Source of the DNA: Actinomycetota bacterium
Lineage (GTDB): Bacteria > Actinomycetota > Humimicrobiia > Humimicrobiales > Humimicrobiaceae
Assembly (NCBI GenBank): GCA_023380915.1
Contig: JAMCSM010000160.1
Location: 4,502 to 68,501 of the forward strand
DNA length: 64,000 bases
Direction of reading: 5' to 3'
Of this stretch, positions 25,429 to 34,576 are shown piece by piece. Positions within the stretch are counted from its first letter, which is position 1; each line of letters starts with the position of its first letter. A program made the position numbers and the translations under genes. The notes below the pieces were generated by a model that did not search any database, had not been told where the DNA came from, and was given only the letters and a program-made list of their open reading frames with translations.

Positions 25429-27245
25429 TACTGATTCACCGCCAATTTTAATTCACATACAGGATCTTTTAGAGTCAGGAGATATGCATTATTTGAGATT
25501 TTTAAATAATCACAATTTTTTGACTCAAGAATAACACTGTCAGTTCTCATTAAGCAGTAAATATTGTTTCTGAAATTATTTGTATAAATTTTTATATTGT
25601 TATTTGAATATTCCACAGAAGGTTTGCTTTCAAGATATTTTATTAATTCCTGACTTGCAGATGAAATCGTAAATCCTCTTAGCCAGTTATATCTTTTATT
25701 TACTTCACCAATTATTGATTCGAATTCCTTCGATAACTGTGTCCAGCTTTTTCCGCCGGTTCTGCTTGAATCCAGTATATCATCAGGATGAACAAAATGA
25801 GCAAATATTCCGTAAAGATTGACCCCGTTATATATTGACCACATTTTTGCATCACTGCGTTCATAACCGGCTGATATTCTTGGAAATTCAATTATCCCGT
25901 CCTTTGCAATTTCAAATTCCTGAACATAGGCATCTCCTCCAGGATTGCGGTTATAAACAGATGCAATTATTTTAAGGTCAGGATTTGCTTCTATTGCTGC
26001 CTGTCTTCCCTCAGAACTAAGAATGTTTGATGGAGGAACATAAGCTCTTAAAGTATATTTGCCAAAAACACCGTGAATAAATCTTATAAGCTCTCTAATT
26101 GATTCCGACATGTTTTCCTTATTTTTCCATGGAATATAACCAAGATTTTGTTTTATATAACCTTCCGGTGCAAGCGATTGATGGTTATAACCATGAAGTC
26201 CAATTTCTCCGCCTGATTCAAGAAGTTCCTTGCCATATATTAAAAGATTCTGCATTTTTTCCGAATCTGCCTTTTTAAATGGGGGTGTTGTGTTATTGTT
26301 GTAAGATTCAATTACAAAACATGAATATCTGATATCATATTTTTTTGAAATTTTTATCATTTCTGACCACCATACTTCTCTGTAAAATTGAGTTATGTCG
26401 CGGTTAAATTCTTCATAAATTTTTTCATCTCTTCCTTTTGGAATCGGAGCAGGAAAATCATCTATATCCACCATTTTTATATTGACAATTGGATAAATCA
26501 AATCCTTTCTGGCAAGGCTGATTATACCTGCCAGCAGTCCTCTGTTATTTTTTTCATTTAGCATTGTTCCATTAAATATTATAAAAAATCCATTGCCGTA
26601 ATTTTCTTTCCAGAGAAGCGGTATTTTGTCATAAGAAGTTATATATAGCTCTGCTACTGGATTTAATTTCAGATTAATTGATGAATTTAATATTGTTTTC
26701 GTACTGGTTTCAAAACCTCCTAAACCAAGTAAAACATCTGAAAGCATCCTTATCCCATTTATATTTATCATATTTCTTGAATATTCTTTTATCCCAAGCA
26801 AAATTTTTATACTTTCAAAACTTTTATCTGTTAGCGGTCTTACAAGAAAAACAAGTTTTCCTCCCTGGTTTACATATTTTATGTAATCCTGAAGATTTTT
26901 CAGAAAATCAAGCCTTTCAAATGCAAAAAAAACACAATCAAAATCTGAAATATCTGATACTTCCTGATAGACATCTGCTGCCTGATAATCTTTTTTCATA
27001 TATTCAAGAACTTTTTTTAATTGTTCTGCAGTTTTTATACTGTTTGCATCTTTTTCATCGTAAATAATCAGATATTTTTCAAATCTTGTATTTGCCGGTA
27101 TAGACGGGGATTTTGCTGAAGGAAGCTCTTCCTGTAAATTCACATTTTTTATTAATTTAACCACACCAAAGGAACGAAGCAACTGGAATCCTGCTGCAAG
27201 AATAAATACCGATATTATTATTACTGCTAACTTTTTAATATACAT
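25428..27245 (-). CDS. DUF2194 protein with NodB-like deacetylase features (PelA-deacetylase counterpart)
   Basis: The 605-residue protein has an N-terminal signal anchor (about 5-22) that places the rest outside. A Rossmann-like segment (CVFFAFERLDF, GGKLVFLVRPL) is followed by a polysaccharide-deacetylase-type half with VDIDDFPAP (259-267) and GGEIGLHGYNHQ (345-356), giving an Asp plus His-x3-His metal site. In Pel systems PelA de-N-acetylates the polymer; in monoderm-type loci this deacetylase is a separate membrane-anchored protein. Position between pelE-like and pelF and tight overlaps (11 nt upstream, 1 nt downstream) support that role. The function is inferred from motifs plus context. 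Confidence 0.75.
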   Translation of the reverse strand: MYIKKLAVIIISVFILAAGFQLLRSFGVVKLIKNVNLQEELPSAKSPSIPANTRFEKYLIIYDEKDANSIKTAEQLKKVLEYMKKDYQAADVYQEVSDISDFDCVFFAFERLDFLKNLQDYIKYVNQGGKLVFLVRPLTDKSFESIKILLGIKEYSRNMININGIRMLSDVLLGLGGFETSTKTILNSSINLKLNPVAELYITSYDKIPLLWKENYGNGFFIIFNGTMLNEKNNRGLLAGIISLARKDLIYPIVNIKMVDIDDFPAPIPKGRDEKIYEEFNRDITQFYREVWWSEMIKISKKYDIRYSCFVIESYNNNTTPPFKKADSEKMQNLLIYGKELLESGGEIGLHGYNHQSLAPEGYIKQNLGYIPWKNKENMSESIRELIRFIHGVFGKYTLRAYVPPSNILSSEGRQAAIEANPDLKIIASVYNRNPGGDAYVQEFEIAKDGIIEFPRISAGYERSDAKMWSIYNGVNLYGIFAHFVHPDDILDSSRTGGKSWTQLSKEFESIIGEVNKRYNWLRGFTISSASQELIKYLESKPSVEYSNNNIKIYTNNFRNNIYCLMRTDSVILESKNCDYLKISNNAYLLTLKDPVCELKLAVNQ

Positions 27246-28149
27246 TAACTTTAAGGTCTTCCCAGAATTTTATGATATTTTCAGAATGTCCGCCGTATTC
27301 AATCTTTTTATTTTTTAAAGTGCTTAGTATTTTTTCGAACAATTCATAATTGCCGGTAATAAAATAAAATTTTAGCAAGGCAATAAGCGGCTTTTCACTG
27401 TTTGGAAAATAATTGTAAAATTGCTCACACAACTTGAAAGCACTTTTATAATCACCGATCTCAATATCAGCATAAATCTTATCGGTAAAATAATTCTCAT
27501 TTGTATGATCTTTTAATAATAGTCTTCCAAGTGCGGCAGAATATTTTTCAAGATAATCTTCATAATCAAACCTGTCGGCAAGACTGCTTTTCAGATATTT
27601 TTTTAAAACATCAACATATTTCTTAATAGCTTCAAAATTATCCTTATTTTCGATGTATTCTTCACTTGCACTTTGTATTAAAACCTCAAATTGCTTTTTA
27701 ATCTCCGTAAGAGCTGCGGCAGCATAATGAGATGTTTCGGTGTCCTTACTTTTTATTGCTTTTTTAAGACCATTTATATGACTTCCAAAACCTTTTTTTA
27801 AAATATAAATAAGATACTCTCTTTTACTTTTATTATCATCAAAGCTAAGCGAATCCTCAATTGGTATTATGTTTATCTCTTTTTCAAAATCTATACTTTC
27901 TTCATGATAAATATGTGTATTATCCCTTATATGCTTTAAGTAGCTGTCAAGAACAGTATCTGATTTTTTTACAGTTTTGTTTAAAATTGCAGAAATAATA
28001 AAAAAAAGAAGTCCAAAGACGGGAAGAAAAAAAACTATAACCAGCCTGTAAAAACTATCCTGCAGACCATTGAATTTCAGGTTTATTATGAAATATATTA
28101 AACAAAACAAGAAATGAATTATTAATAAAAACAATATAGTATTATTCAT
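27235..28149 (-). CDS. pelE: PelE-like membrane protein with TPR-like repeats
   Basis: The 304-residue protein has two N-terminal membrane helices (about 4-24 and 35-57), then a cytosolic helical region with TPR-like character (YADIEIGDYKSAFKLCEQFY, LLKFYFITGNYELF). PelE of known Pel systems has the same plan and binds PelD to form the inner-membrane synthase scaffold. Primary sequence is weakly conserved in this family, so position between pelD and the deacetylase gene, with an 8-nt overlap with pelD, carries much of the call. Confidence 0.65.
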   Translation of the reverse strand: MNNTILFLLIIHFLFCLIYFIINLKFNGLQDSFYRLVIVFFLPVFGLLFFIISAILNKTVKKSDTVLDSYLKHIRDNTHIYHEESIDFEKEINIIPIEDSLSFDDNKSKREYLIYILKKGFGSHINGLKKAIKSKDTETSHYAAAALTEIKKQFEVLIQSASEEYIENKDNFEAIKKYVDVLKKYLKSSLADRFDYEDYLEKYSAALGRLLLKDHTNENYFTDKIYADIEIGDYKSAFKLCEQFYNYFPNSEKPLIALLKFYFITGNYELFEKILSTLKNKKIEYGGHSENIIKFWEDLKVNVY

Positions 28150-29386
28150 CTTCCATTTCCTCGAGAATCAGAGAAGATTCAATTCCCTTATTTCGGAGTC
28201 TGTCTATTAAAATGCCTGAATAATTATTTTGGGTATTGGAAAGAAGGATATAAATATTTTCATCATTGCTTAAACCTATATAATCATTATCCCTTATAGC
28301 TGTAACAATTCTGTCTGAAATTTCCTTATATGGTTTATCTGGGTTTTTAACTTTTAATAATGTATAACTCATACCAAGTTCAGCTTTATTATTTTTAATT
28401 TCAGATAATATCTTATCGAAAGTATAAGGTGTAAGTATTCTTGTATTTGCTACATATCTTTTATCTTTAAGGCTTGCTTCAAAGAAATATGCTCTTTTAA
28501 TTGCATTTGTAATAAGTTCAGTTACAGTCTGAAATAAATTCTTATAATACACTGTGAGGTTTTCAAATTCCGTACTGTGAATCGAGATTACTGCAATAAC
28601 ATTTTTATCATCAAGAACAGGTGCTATCATTATTGGAATACCGGGTTCAAATTTTCGATTTATGAAAAGACTTTTTGTGTTTATTACCTCACGCACTGCA
28701 TTAAATTCCGATACTATTATTGAGTTTGGAACTTTTTCCTTAAGCAATAAGGATCTTGCTTTCAGTCTCATAAATTTACTGGTTCCGTCATTATTTAATG
28801 TATAAATTGAAACCTGATTAGTTTTCATTATGCGCTCAATTGCAGAAATTGCTCCTGAAAAAACCTTTTCAATTTCAAGACTGTCAACTTCCTGAATAAT
28901 TTTATATATTGCGCTGAAGCTGTCCTCTGCATCTATGATCTGACTTTCAAGCTCATTTTTAACAATCCGTGTTTCATTATATATATCAGCTAAAAACATG
29001 TATTTATTTTTCAAGCTTTGAAATGACAGTTCTTTTGATTCAAGCTCTCTGTTTTTTCTTTCTATTGAATACCCCGTTACTATGCCGGCAAGAACATAAA
29101 CTGCCAACCTTAATAAATTGCCCGGAGTATAAAAAAATGTGATTAAATCAGTGCCTGAAAACAAGTTCATACCAATATATAATGCTGAAGAAAGAATCAT
29201 GGATATATAAGCTTGTGTCTGTCCCCACAGTATTCCCATTATAACTATATAAACAATACTGTAGTCAATCATTAAAGCAGGAAGTTTAATATTAAAAAAT
29301 AAATTGCCCCATTGCAGAAAAGCAAAAATTAAAAATAATATAATATTTTCAGAATATGCAATTACATTTCTTTTTCTTCTGGTCAT
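28142..29386 (-). CDS. pelD: PelD-like c-di-GMP receptor of the Pel synthase
   Basis: The 414-residue protein has four membrane helices in the first 110 residues, a short coiled region, a GAF-like domain (about 160-300) and a degenerate GGDEF-like domain (about 310-400). The cyclase signature is lost (SNDEN, 373-377), but an RxxD inhibitory-site motif is kept as RDND (365-368) at the correct offset. In PelD this site binds c-di-GMP and switches on Pel synthesis. The protein therefore reads as a receptor and not a cyclase. It heads the tightly overlapping pelD-E-deacetylase-F set. Confidence 0.85.
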   Translation of the reverse strand: MTRRKRNVIAYSENIILFLIFAFLQWGNLFFNIKLPALMIDYSIVYIVIMGILWGQTQAYISMILSSALYIGMNLFSGTDLITFFYTPGNLLRLAVYVLAGIVTGYSIERKNRELESKELSFQSLKNKYMFLADIYNETRIVKNELESQIIDAEDSFSAIYKIIQEVDSLEIEKVFSGAISAIERIMKTNQVSIYTLNNDGTSKFMRLKARSLLLKEKVPNSIIVSEFNAVREVINTKSLFINRKFEPGIPIMIAPVLDDKNVIAVISIHSTEFENLTVYYKNLFQTVTELITNAIKRAYFFEASLKDKRYVANTRILTPYTFDKILSEIKNNKAELGMSYTLLKVKNPDKPYKEISDRIVTAIRDNDYIGLSNDENIYILLSNTQNNYSGILIDRLRNKGIESSLILEEMEDE

Positions 29387-29425
29387 GGATCTAAGTGCTT
29401 TAAAAACTTTTTTTATTTTTACATA

Positions 29426-29536
29426 TTAAATCCTGTTTATATCTTCATCTGCTGAAATTCTTTTGCCGGCAAATGACAGGGAAATTAAAAGCAATACTGC
29501 TAAAAAAATTAAAGAGTATTTCAAAAATCTTTTCAT
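29426..29536 (-). CDS. Short membrane/secreted peptide (36 aa) between nikR and pelD
   Basis: The ATG overlaps the nikR stop in the arrangement ATATGA, a typical coupled start, and the reading frame ends 39 nt before pelD. The peptide begins MKRFLKYSLIFLAVLLLISL, a positively charged N-terminus plus one hydrophobic helix, and ends in a short acidic tail. It resembles a signal-anchor peptide. No homologue is recognised. It could be a small Pel accessory peptide or a chance frame; start coupling and amino-acid composition favour a real gene. Confidence 0.5.
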   Translation of the reverse strand: MKRFLKYSLIFLAVLLLISLSFAGKRISADEDINRI

Positions 29537-29949
29537 ATCTCCCCACCTAAAGTAGACTTAGCAAAAGTAGTATGCTTTACACCCTTTGTTGCTTTTAATA
29601 TTGCTTCAAGTTCAGTTAATTTCTGCATTATTCCTTTTACAACTATTATTTCCATGCAGTTATGATGATCAAGATGAATATGCTGACTGGAAATAATTAT
29701 ATCCTGATAATTATGCTGTATTTCAATAAGTTTATCAGGAAGCTCTCTTTTGTGATGGTCATATACTATGATTATTGCTCCGGCAAGCAGTTTTTCTGAA
29801 TCTTCCCAGGAATTTAAAACAAAATTTTCTCTGATTAAATCCCTGATTGCTTCAGATCTGTTTTTATACTTTCTGCTTTTAATAAAACTGTCAAATTTTT
29901 TTAATAAACTTTCCTCAATTGATACACCAAATCTTTTTACTTTTTCCAT
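29533..29949 (-). CDS. nikR: NikR nickel-responsive regulator
   Basis: The 138-residue protein has an N-terminal ribbon-helix-helix (FGVSIEESLLKKFDSFI, RSEAIRDLIRE) and a C-terminal ACT-like nickel-binding domain with all four ligands: H79, H90, H92 and C98 (HIHLDHHNCMEIIVVKG). It binds DNA when nickel is present. It sits 9 nt after the methyltransferase gene and is coupled to the short peptide and pel genes downstream. The obvious nickel user in the window is the [NiFe]-hydrogenase operon. No NikR palindrome (GTATGA-N16-TCATAC) was found by eye. Confidence 0.95.
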   Translation of the reverse strand: MEKVKRFGVSIEESLLKKFDSFIKSRKYKNRSEAIRDLIRENFVLNSWEDSEKLLAGAIIIVYDHHKRELPDKLIEIQHNYQDIIISSQHIHLDHHNCMEIIVVKGIMQKLTELEAILKATKGVKHTTFAKSTLGGEI

Positions 29950-29958
29950 ATTGCTTAT

Positions 29959-30723
29959 TCAGGTTTGAAGTACAACAAATAAACTTATATGCTGCGCCTT
30001 ATTAAAACTTTCCCTGGCATCGTTTCCAATATAATGGATTTTCTTAAACCCGCTGTTTAAAGCCATTTTTTCAAATATTCTTATCTTTAATGTGCACATC
30101 ATTGTAGTATTTACATTGAAAGTTTCAATGTTATTCAAATTATTTAATATCATGGCTATAAAATCAACTCTTGTTTTTAATTTCCCGTATTCAAAATGCC
30201 GGCTGAAGATATAAGTTTTATTATTCTTATGCAGTATCCTTGGTTGATAATATCTGTTTTTTTCAATCATGTCCTGCTCAAAATTTATAAACTGAAAAAC
30301 TGCAATGCCGCCTTTTTTTAATTTTTTTGCTGTAGTTTTAAGAGCATTCTTTACCTTTTTTCTGGTTTCAAGAACAGGTAAGGTATTCCCAAGACAAGTA
30401 ATAACATCGAAATCCTTTTCTTTAAGATGTACAAGCTCTTTATATCCTCCATTAATCAATATGACATTTTGTGATTTTATTACTTTTTCCCTTGCATAAT
30501 CTATCATTTCCTTTGACGGATCCATAGCATAAACCTCATCAACGGCAGAAGCAAAAAGCTGTGCATGTCTTCCGGGTCCGCAACCTATATCCAGGATTTT
30601 TTTTGCATCCTTTGATTTAAAAATGCCATAAAAAAAATCCTTTTCGGTCTTAAATCTGTTTTCCCAGTTTATCTGTTCGTCATAAAGATCAGGACTGAAT
30701 TTAAAATTAGGTTCTTCTTTCAT
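29959..30723 (-). CDS. Class I SAM-dependent methyltransferase
   Basis: The 254-residue protein has motif I LDIGCGPGRHAQLF (about 46-59), an acidic residue after strand 2 (VYAMDPSKEM), and VITCLGNTLPVL as motif IV. The acceptor is unknown. It follows the B12-type radical SAM gene by 12 nt and precedes nikR by 9 nt, so the three are one transcription unit. A shared pathway with the radical SAM enzyme, such as modification of a lipid or small molecule, is possible but unproven. Confidence 0.85.
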   Translation of the reverse strand: MKEEPNFKFSPDLYDEQINWENRFKTEKDFFYGIFKSKDAKKILDIGCGPGRHAQLFASAVDEVYAMDPSKEMIDYAREKVIKSQNVILINGGYKELVHLKEKDFDVITCLGNTLPVLETRKKVKNALKTTAKKLKKGGIAVFQFINFEQDMIEKNRYYQPRILHKNNKTYIFSRHFEYGKLKTRVDFIAMILNNLNNIETFNVNTTMMCTLKIRIFEKMALNSGFKKIHYIGNDARESFNKAQHISLFVVLQT

Positions 30724-30735
30724 GAATATTTTTAA

Positions 30736-32178
30736 TCAGACATTCCTTGCCAGGCTGTATGGCCCAAGATGTATATCCTTAATTTTATCAAGAAAATCCT
30801 TATTAATTTTTGTCCATTGTTTTTGAATTTTGTTTGAATAAATAACCAGAAGTCCGTCAACAATCTGCCTGTGGAAAATAAAGCTTAATGCCCTATAGTA
30901 AGAATAAATACTTGAGAGGACATCTATTGAAACTTTTGCCTGCAGGTCCCATGGAGCAATAAGATTTGGCTGAAATACCACATGGTGCCCGTCATATAAA
31001 TACCAGTTCTTAGCACCATCAAATATCATCCTGCCCTGCTGTTTATATTCTTCATATATTTCTGTTCCCGGAAATGGTATCAGCATCATAATCTGGACAG
31101 TATCTATTCTGTTTTCAATAATGAAGCTCATCGTTTTCTTAATTGAATCAATGTCATCATTTTCGCCGCCCAATACAAACATTCCATGAACACCGATGCC
31201 ATGTTTGTGCAATATTTTTATGGATTCCTTAATGCCTTCAACATTTTGCTTCTTATTATATTCTTCAAGAGTCTTGGGATTTATTGATTCTATCCCTGCC
31301 ATTATCCTTTTGCATCCTGTTTTTGCCATCAGTTCAACAAGCTCCTCATCTTCAGAAATATCAAGTCTTTCCTGTGAAAACCATGTAGGCATCTTTATAT
31401 TTTGATCTAAAATTCTGGTTAGCAAACTTTTAATTCTTTTCCTGTTTGCAGAAAAATTATCATCGTAAAAAAATATTCTTTTTGCTTTGGTACCTTCAAA
31501 AATTTTTAATACATGGCTTATTTCAGCAATTATGCTGTCTACACTTCTGAATCTGTATTTTCTTCCAAAAATCTTAATGACCGAACAAAACTTGCAACTG
31601 TAAGGACACCCTCTTGAAGTCTGAATGGGCATATAATTAATTTGTTCATGATTTTCCAGTAAAGACCAGTCAGGAAAAGGTATCTCATCTAAGTTCTGTA
31701 TTAACTCTCTATCTTCATTGTGTACAATATTTCCATTTTTAAAAAATGAAAGACCCTTTACATCCTCAAGACTGGCTTTACCTTCGAGGGCATCTATAAG
31801 CTCAAGGATTGTTTTTTCGCCTTCCCCTCTTACAGCATAATCAGACCCGTTTTCAAGGACTTCCTCAGGCATAAAAGTAGGATGAGGTCCCCCCATTACT
31901 ATAGGAACTTTGGGGGTTACTTTTCTTATCTCACTTATTAATTTATATGATCTTGTTGATGTGGATGTGATGCTGGAAATTCCGACAAGATCGGCATCTT
32001 TAATTTCATCATAATTTATAGCTGCAAAATCCTCACAATATGCTTTAACTTTAAAACCATTTTTATCAAGGATGGTTGCTATTAATGCTATACCGAGTCT
32101 TGGAAGTTTTGCTGCACTGAAAACATGCAGTCCTGGGGATTTTGTTTCAATCAATACAATTTTTTTTATTTTTGCCAA
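30736..32178 (-). CDS. B12-binding-domain radical SAM protein
   Basis: The 480-residue protein has an N-terminal cobalamin-binding-like Rossmann domain (RLGIALIATILDKNGF, GISSITSTSTRSY, VMGGPHPTF) followed by the radical SAM motif SRGCPYSCKFCSV (CxxxCxxC, near residue 191) and FFYDDNF. Members methylate unactivated carbons or carry out other radical chemistry on lipids, tetrapyrroles and natural products. The TTG start has AGGAG 7 nt upstream. It is the first gene of the long minus-strand unit that continues through nikR and pel. The substrate is not identifiable. Confidence 0.88.
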   Translation of the reverse strand: MAKIKKIVLIETKSPGLHVFSAAKLPRLGIALIATILDKNGFKVKAYCEDFAAINYDEIKDADLVGISSITSTSTRSYKLISEIRKVTPKVPIVMGGPHPTFMPEEVLENGSDYAVRGEGEKTILELIDALEGKASLEDVKGLSFFKNGNIVHNEDRELIQNLDEIPFPDWSLLENHEQINYMPIQTSRGCPYSCKFCSVIKIFGRKYRFRSVDSIIAEISHVLKIFEGTKAKRIFFYDDNFSANRKRIKSLLTRILDQNIKMPTWFSQERLDISEDEELVELMAKTGCKRIMAGIESINPKTLEEYNKKQNVEGIKESIKILHKHGIGVHGMFVLGGENDDIDSIKKTMSFIIENRIDTVQIMMLIPFPGTEIYEEYKQQGRMIFDGAKNWYLYDGHHVVFQPNLIAPWDLQAKVSIDVLSSIYSYYRALSFIFHRQIVDGLLVIYSNKIQKQWTKINKDFLDKIKDIHLGPYSLARNV

Positions 32179-32305
32179 TTTAAGTCTCCTTGTTATATAA
32201 AGCTTATTAATATATTTAAAACTTCGAATTATAGCTATTCTAAAACTTTATTTCTTATTTTATACAGACTTTTATGAAATAAAATTGTTTCAAATTACGA
32301 ACTTA

Positions 32306-33199
32306 TTATGGAACTGTTCTGGTTATATAAATGCTTAAATCAGTTTTATTTGAAATCTTTTCAGCAGCTTCAAGAACTTCCGACTCGTCATCAGATAAAT
32401 AAAAAACAGCAGGACCGCTTCCAGCCAGATGAACCGGAGAAACTCCCAATACATTAAGTTCCTTAATCCATTTCCCGTAATCATCAAAAAGTTTTTGATA
32501 AATAAATTCAAAAACATTAAAAAAATTTTCCTTTAATATTTTTTTCTGGTTTTTATAAATATCTTCTGCAACCATTTTTGTATATTCTCCGCTGGTAAAA
32601 TTTTCTGAATCAACATGTGAGTAAAGTGTTTTTGTTTTATCCTTAATACTGAACGGGAGAAGTATTATTAAAACCCACTTGCCGTTTACAGGATATATTT
32701 TCTTAATTTGCTCTCCTCTTCCGCTTACGATACATGTCCCCCCATAAATAAAAAAAGATACATCACTTCCAACCTTTGCTCCTATTTCTGCCAAATTTTC
32801 GGGAGACAGTTTTAAATTCCACAGTCTGTTTAAACCTCTTAAAGTTGCAGCAGCATCACTGGAACCTCCACCAAGACCTGCAGATGAGGGAATATTTTTT
32901 TTAAGTTCAATTATAGCACCGCTTTTATAACCTGTTTCCTTTTTTAGAATATCTGCAGTTCTGTAAACCAGATTCTTCACAAGATACTTATTTCTGTCAA
33001 ATCCTGGAAGTTTATCACCTGCAGGTAAATTATGATACTCGGGTATTATCTGAAGCCATGGATTTTCATGAAAAGTAAGACAGTCACATAAATCTATAGT
33101 CTGCATTATGGAGATAATATCATGGTAACCATCAATTCTTTTTCCTGTTATTTCAAGAGTCAGATTTATCTTTGCGGGAGCAATTTCACTTTTTAACAT
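32306..33199 (-). CDS. ispE: 4-diphosphocytidyl-2-C-methyl-D-erythritol kinase
   Basis: The 297-residue GHMP kinase has PAKINLTLEITGKRIDGYH at the N-terminus (catalytic Lys and substrate loop), the ATP-binding glycine loop PSSAGLGGGSSDAAA near residue 96, and a C-terminal GHMP motif (HLAGSGPAVFYL). It phosphorylates CDP-ME in the MEP isoprenoid pathway. The first 7 nt overlap the end of a small frame that looks like the beginning of type 2 IPP isomerase. A prenyl synthase gene lies just upstream, so isoprenoid genes are grouped here. Confidence 0.95.
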   Translation of the reverse strand: MLKSEIAPAKINLTLEITGKRIDGYHDIISIMQTIDLCDCLTFHENPWLQIIPEYHNLPAGDKLPGFDRNKYLVKNLVYRTADILKKETGYKSGAIIELKKNIPSSAGLGGGSSDAAATLRGLNRLWNLKLSPENLAEIGAKVGSDVSFFIYGGTCIVSGRGEQIKKIYPVNGKWVLIILLPFSIKDKTKTLYSHVDSENFTSGEYTKMVAEDIYKNQKKILKENFFNVFEFIYQKLFDDYGKWIKELNVLGVSPVHLAGSGPAVFYLSDDESEVLEAAEKISNKTDLSIYITRTVP

Positions 33200-33390
33200 A
33201 ATATTTGTAAAAAAAGGATAATTTTTGTATCAACTTCATCTAAGGAAATTTCAGACAGTGCATTATGGATAAAGTAATAATCATCAAAAACGGATCTGAA
33301 AGATTCACGAATGATATCGTTATTTAAGCTTAAATTTAAATGCTGCAGTTTTTTTGCAATATTAAGTTTATGTAAATCAGATTCTGACAT
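33193..33390 (-). pseudogene. N-terminal remnant of type 2 isopentenyl-diphosphate isomerase (fni)
   Basis: A 65-codon frame encodes AKKLQHLNLSLNNDI followed by FDDYYFIHNALSEISLDEVD. This matches the opening of FMN-dependent type 2 IPP isomerases: a basic/His helix, then FDDxxFxHxALPEIxxDEID. The normal protein has about 340-350 residues; here the frame stops just where the barrel should begin and ispE starts. The remaining 280 or so residues are absent. It is either a deletion relic or a retained short leader that couples translation into ispE. The family match is by eye and moderate in strength. Confidence 0.55.
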
Positions 33391-33460
33391 AAGTAAATTA
33401 ACATTTCTTAATCAAATCATTTATTATCATAATTATAATCTCAAAAAATTATAAAAAAAA

Positions 33461-34489
33461 TTAAAAATCTCTTATCAGCAAAAATCTTGAAATTTCCATA
33501 TAGGAATCGACATAGTCTTTTGAAATTGGCAGATTTTTTATTTCATTAATTGCAAGATTATAATAATAGCTGCATTTTTCTTCACAAAAATCTTTTGCTC
33601 CCACAAAATCCAGGTAACTTAAAATCTTTTTGACATAATTTTCGTTAATTTTTTTACATTTGTAAATTTTTTGCAAATCTTTTTTTACTTTTGGCGGTGA
33701 TTGCTTTAATGCAAATATGATAGGATAAGATTTCTTCTTTTTCCTTATATCGCTTGCCTGAGGTTTTCCTGTTTTGTCTTCACTGCCCCAGATACCAAGA
33801 ATATCATCCCTGATTTGAAATGCTATACCAAGATAATTTCCGAATATTTTAAATGGTTTGATATCTTTATGATCAAGATTTAAAACTGCTCCTATAAGAA
33901 TTGCTCCTTCAATAAGGGAAGCTGTTTTTTTTTCAATCATTGTTATGTAATCGTCCGGATTTACATCAGACTTGTCTTCAAAACTTATATCAAGGTATTG
34001 GCCTTCCAGCATTTTAAGGCAGCTTTCATTTAAAATTCTTAAAACTTCGATCTGTTTGCGGTATGAAACCATATTGTTTTGCAGCTTCAGGACAGCCAGG
34101 TTTGCAAGAACCTTCATTGCCGTTCCTGCATTTATGGCTTGTGCTTTACCCCACAAATACCATAATGTTGGACGGTGCCTTCTTTGTGTATCATTATCCT
34201 GTATGTCATCATGAATTAATGAAAAGTTATGGATTAGTTCTATTGAAGCAGCAGCCGGCAATACTTCCCTGTAATTACTTCCATCAGTTGAAATGAAGGC
34301 AAGCATGCACAAAGTTGCCCTAAAAAATTTACCTTTGTTAAAGTTCCCCGAATTTCCCCTTTCATCTATCCAACCCATATGATATTTCAGCATGTCATAT
34401 AATGGAAGATTGCCCGCATTAATAATAGACTTCATTTCATCATCTATTTCCGTGCGGAACTTATTAAATATTTCAGGAAGCTTGTTCAC
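33461..34489 (-). CDS. Polyprenyl (geranylgeranyl/farnesyl-type) diphosphate synthase
   Basis: The 342-residue trans-prenyltransferase has the first Asp-rich motif LIHDDIQDND (near residue 91) and the second FQIRDDILGIWG (near 225), both complete DDxxD-type metal sites. Basic residues for diphosphate binding follow (RKKKKSYP). It condenses IPP with allylic diphosphates. The small residues before the first motif suggest a medium-chain product, but chain length cannot be fixed by eye. The GTG start has GGAG upstream. It lies beside ispE and the fni remnant. Confidence 0.9.
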   Translation of the reverse strand: MNKLPEIFNKFRTEIDDEMKSIINAGNLPLYDMLKYHMGWIDERGNSGNFNKGKFFRATLCMLAFISTDGSNYREVLPAAASIELIHNFSLIHDDIQDNDTQRRHRPTLWYLWGKAQAINAGTAMKVLANLAVLKLQNNMVSYRKQIEVLRILNESCLKMLEGQYLDISFEDKSDVNPDDYITMIEKKTASLIEGAILIGAVLNLDHKDIKPFKIFGNYLGIAFQIRDDILGIWGSEDKTGKPQASDIRKKKKSYPIIFALKQSPPKVKKDLQKIYKCKKINENYVKKILSYLDFVGAKDFCEEKCSYYYNLAINEIKNLPISKDYVDSYMEISRFLLIRDF

Positions 34490-34576
34490 ATCCTATCTCC
34501 TAAAAGAGATTTTAAATAATAAAAAAATATTAAGTTCAATCTTTCAAGTATTCCAATAATAAATCGCGGCTGCAGC

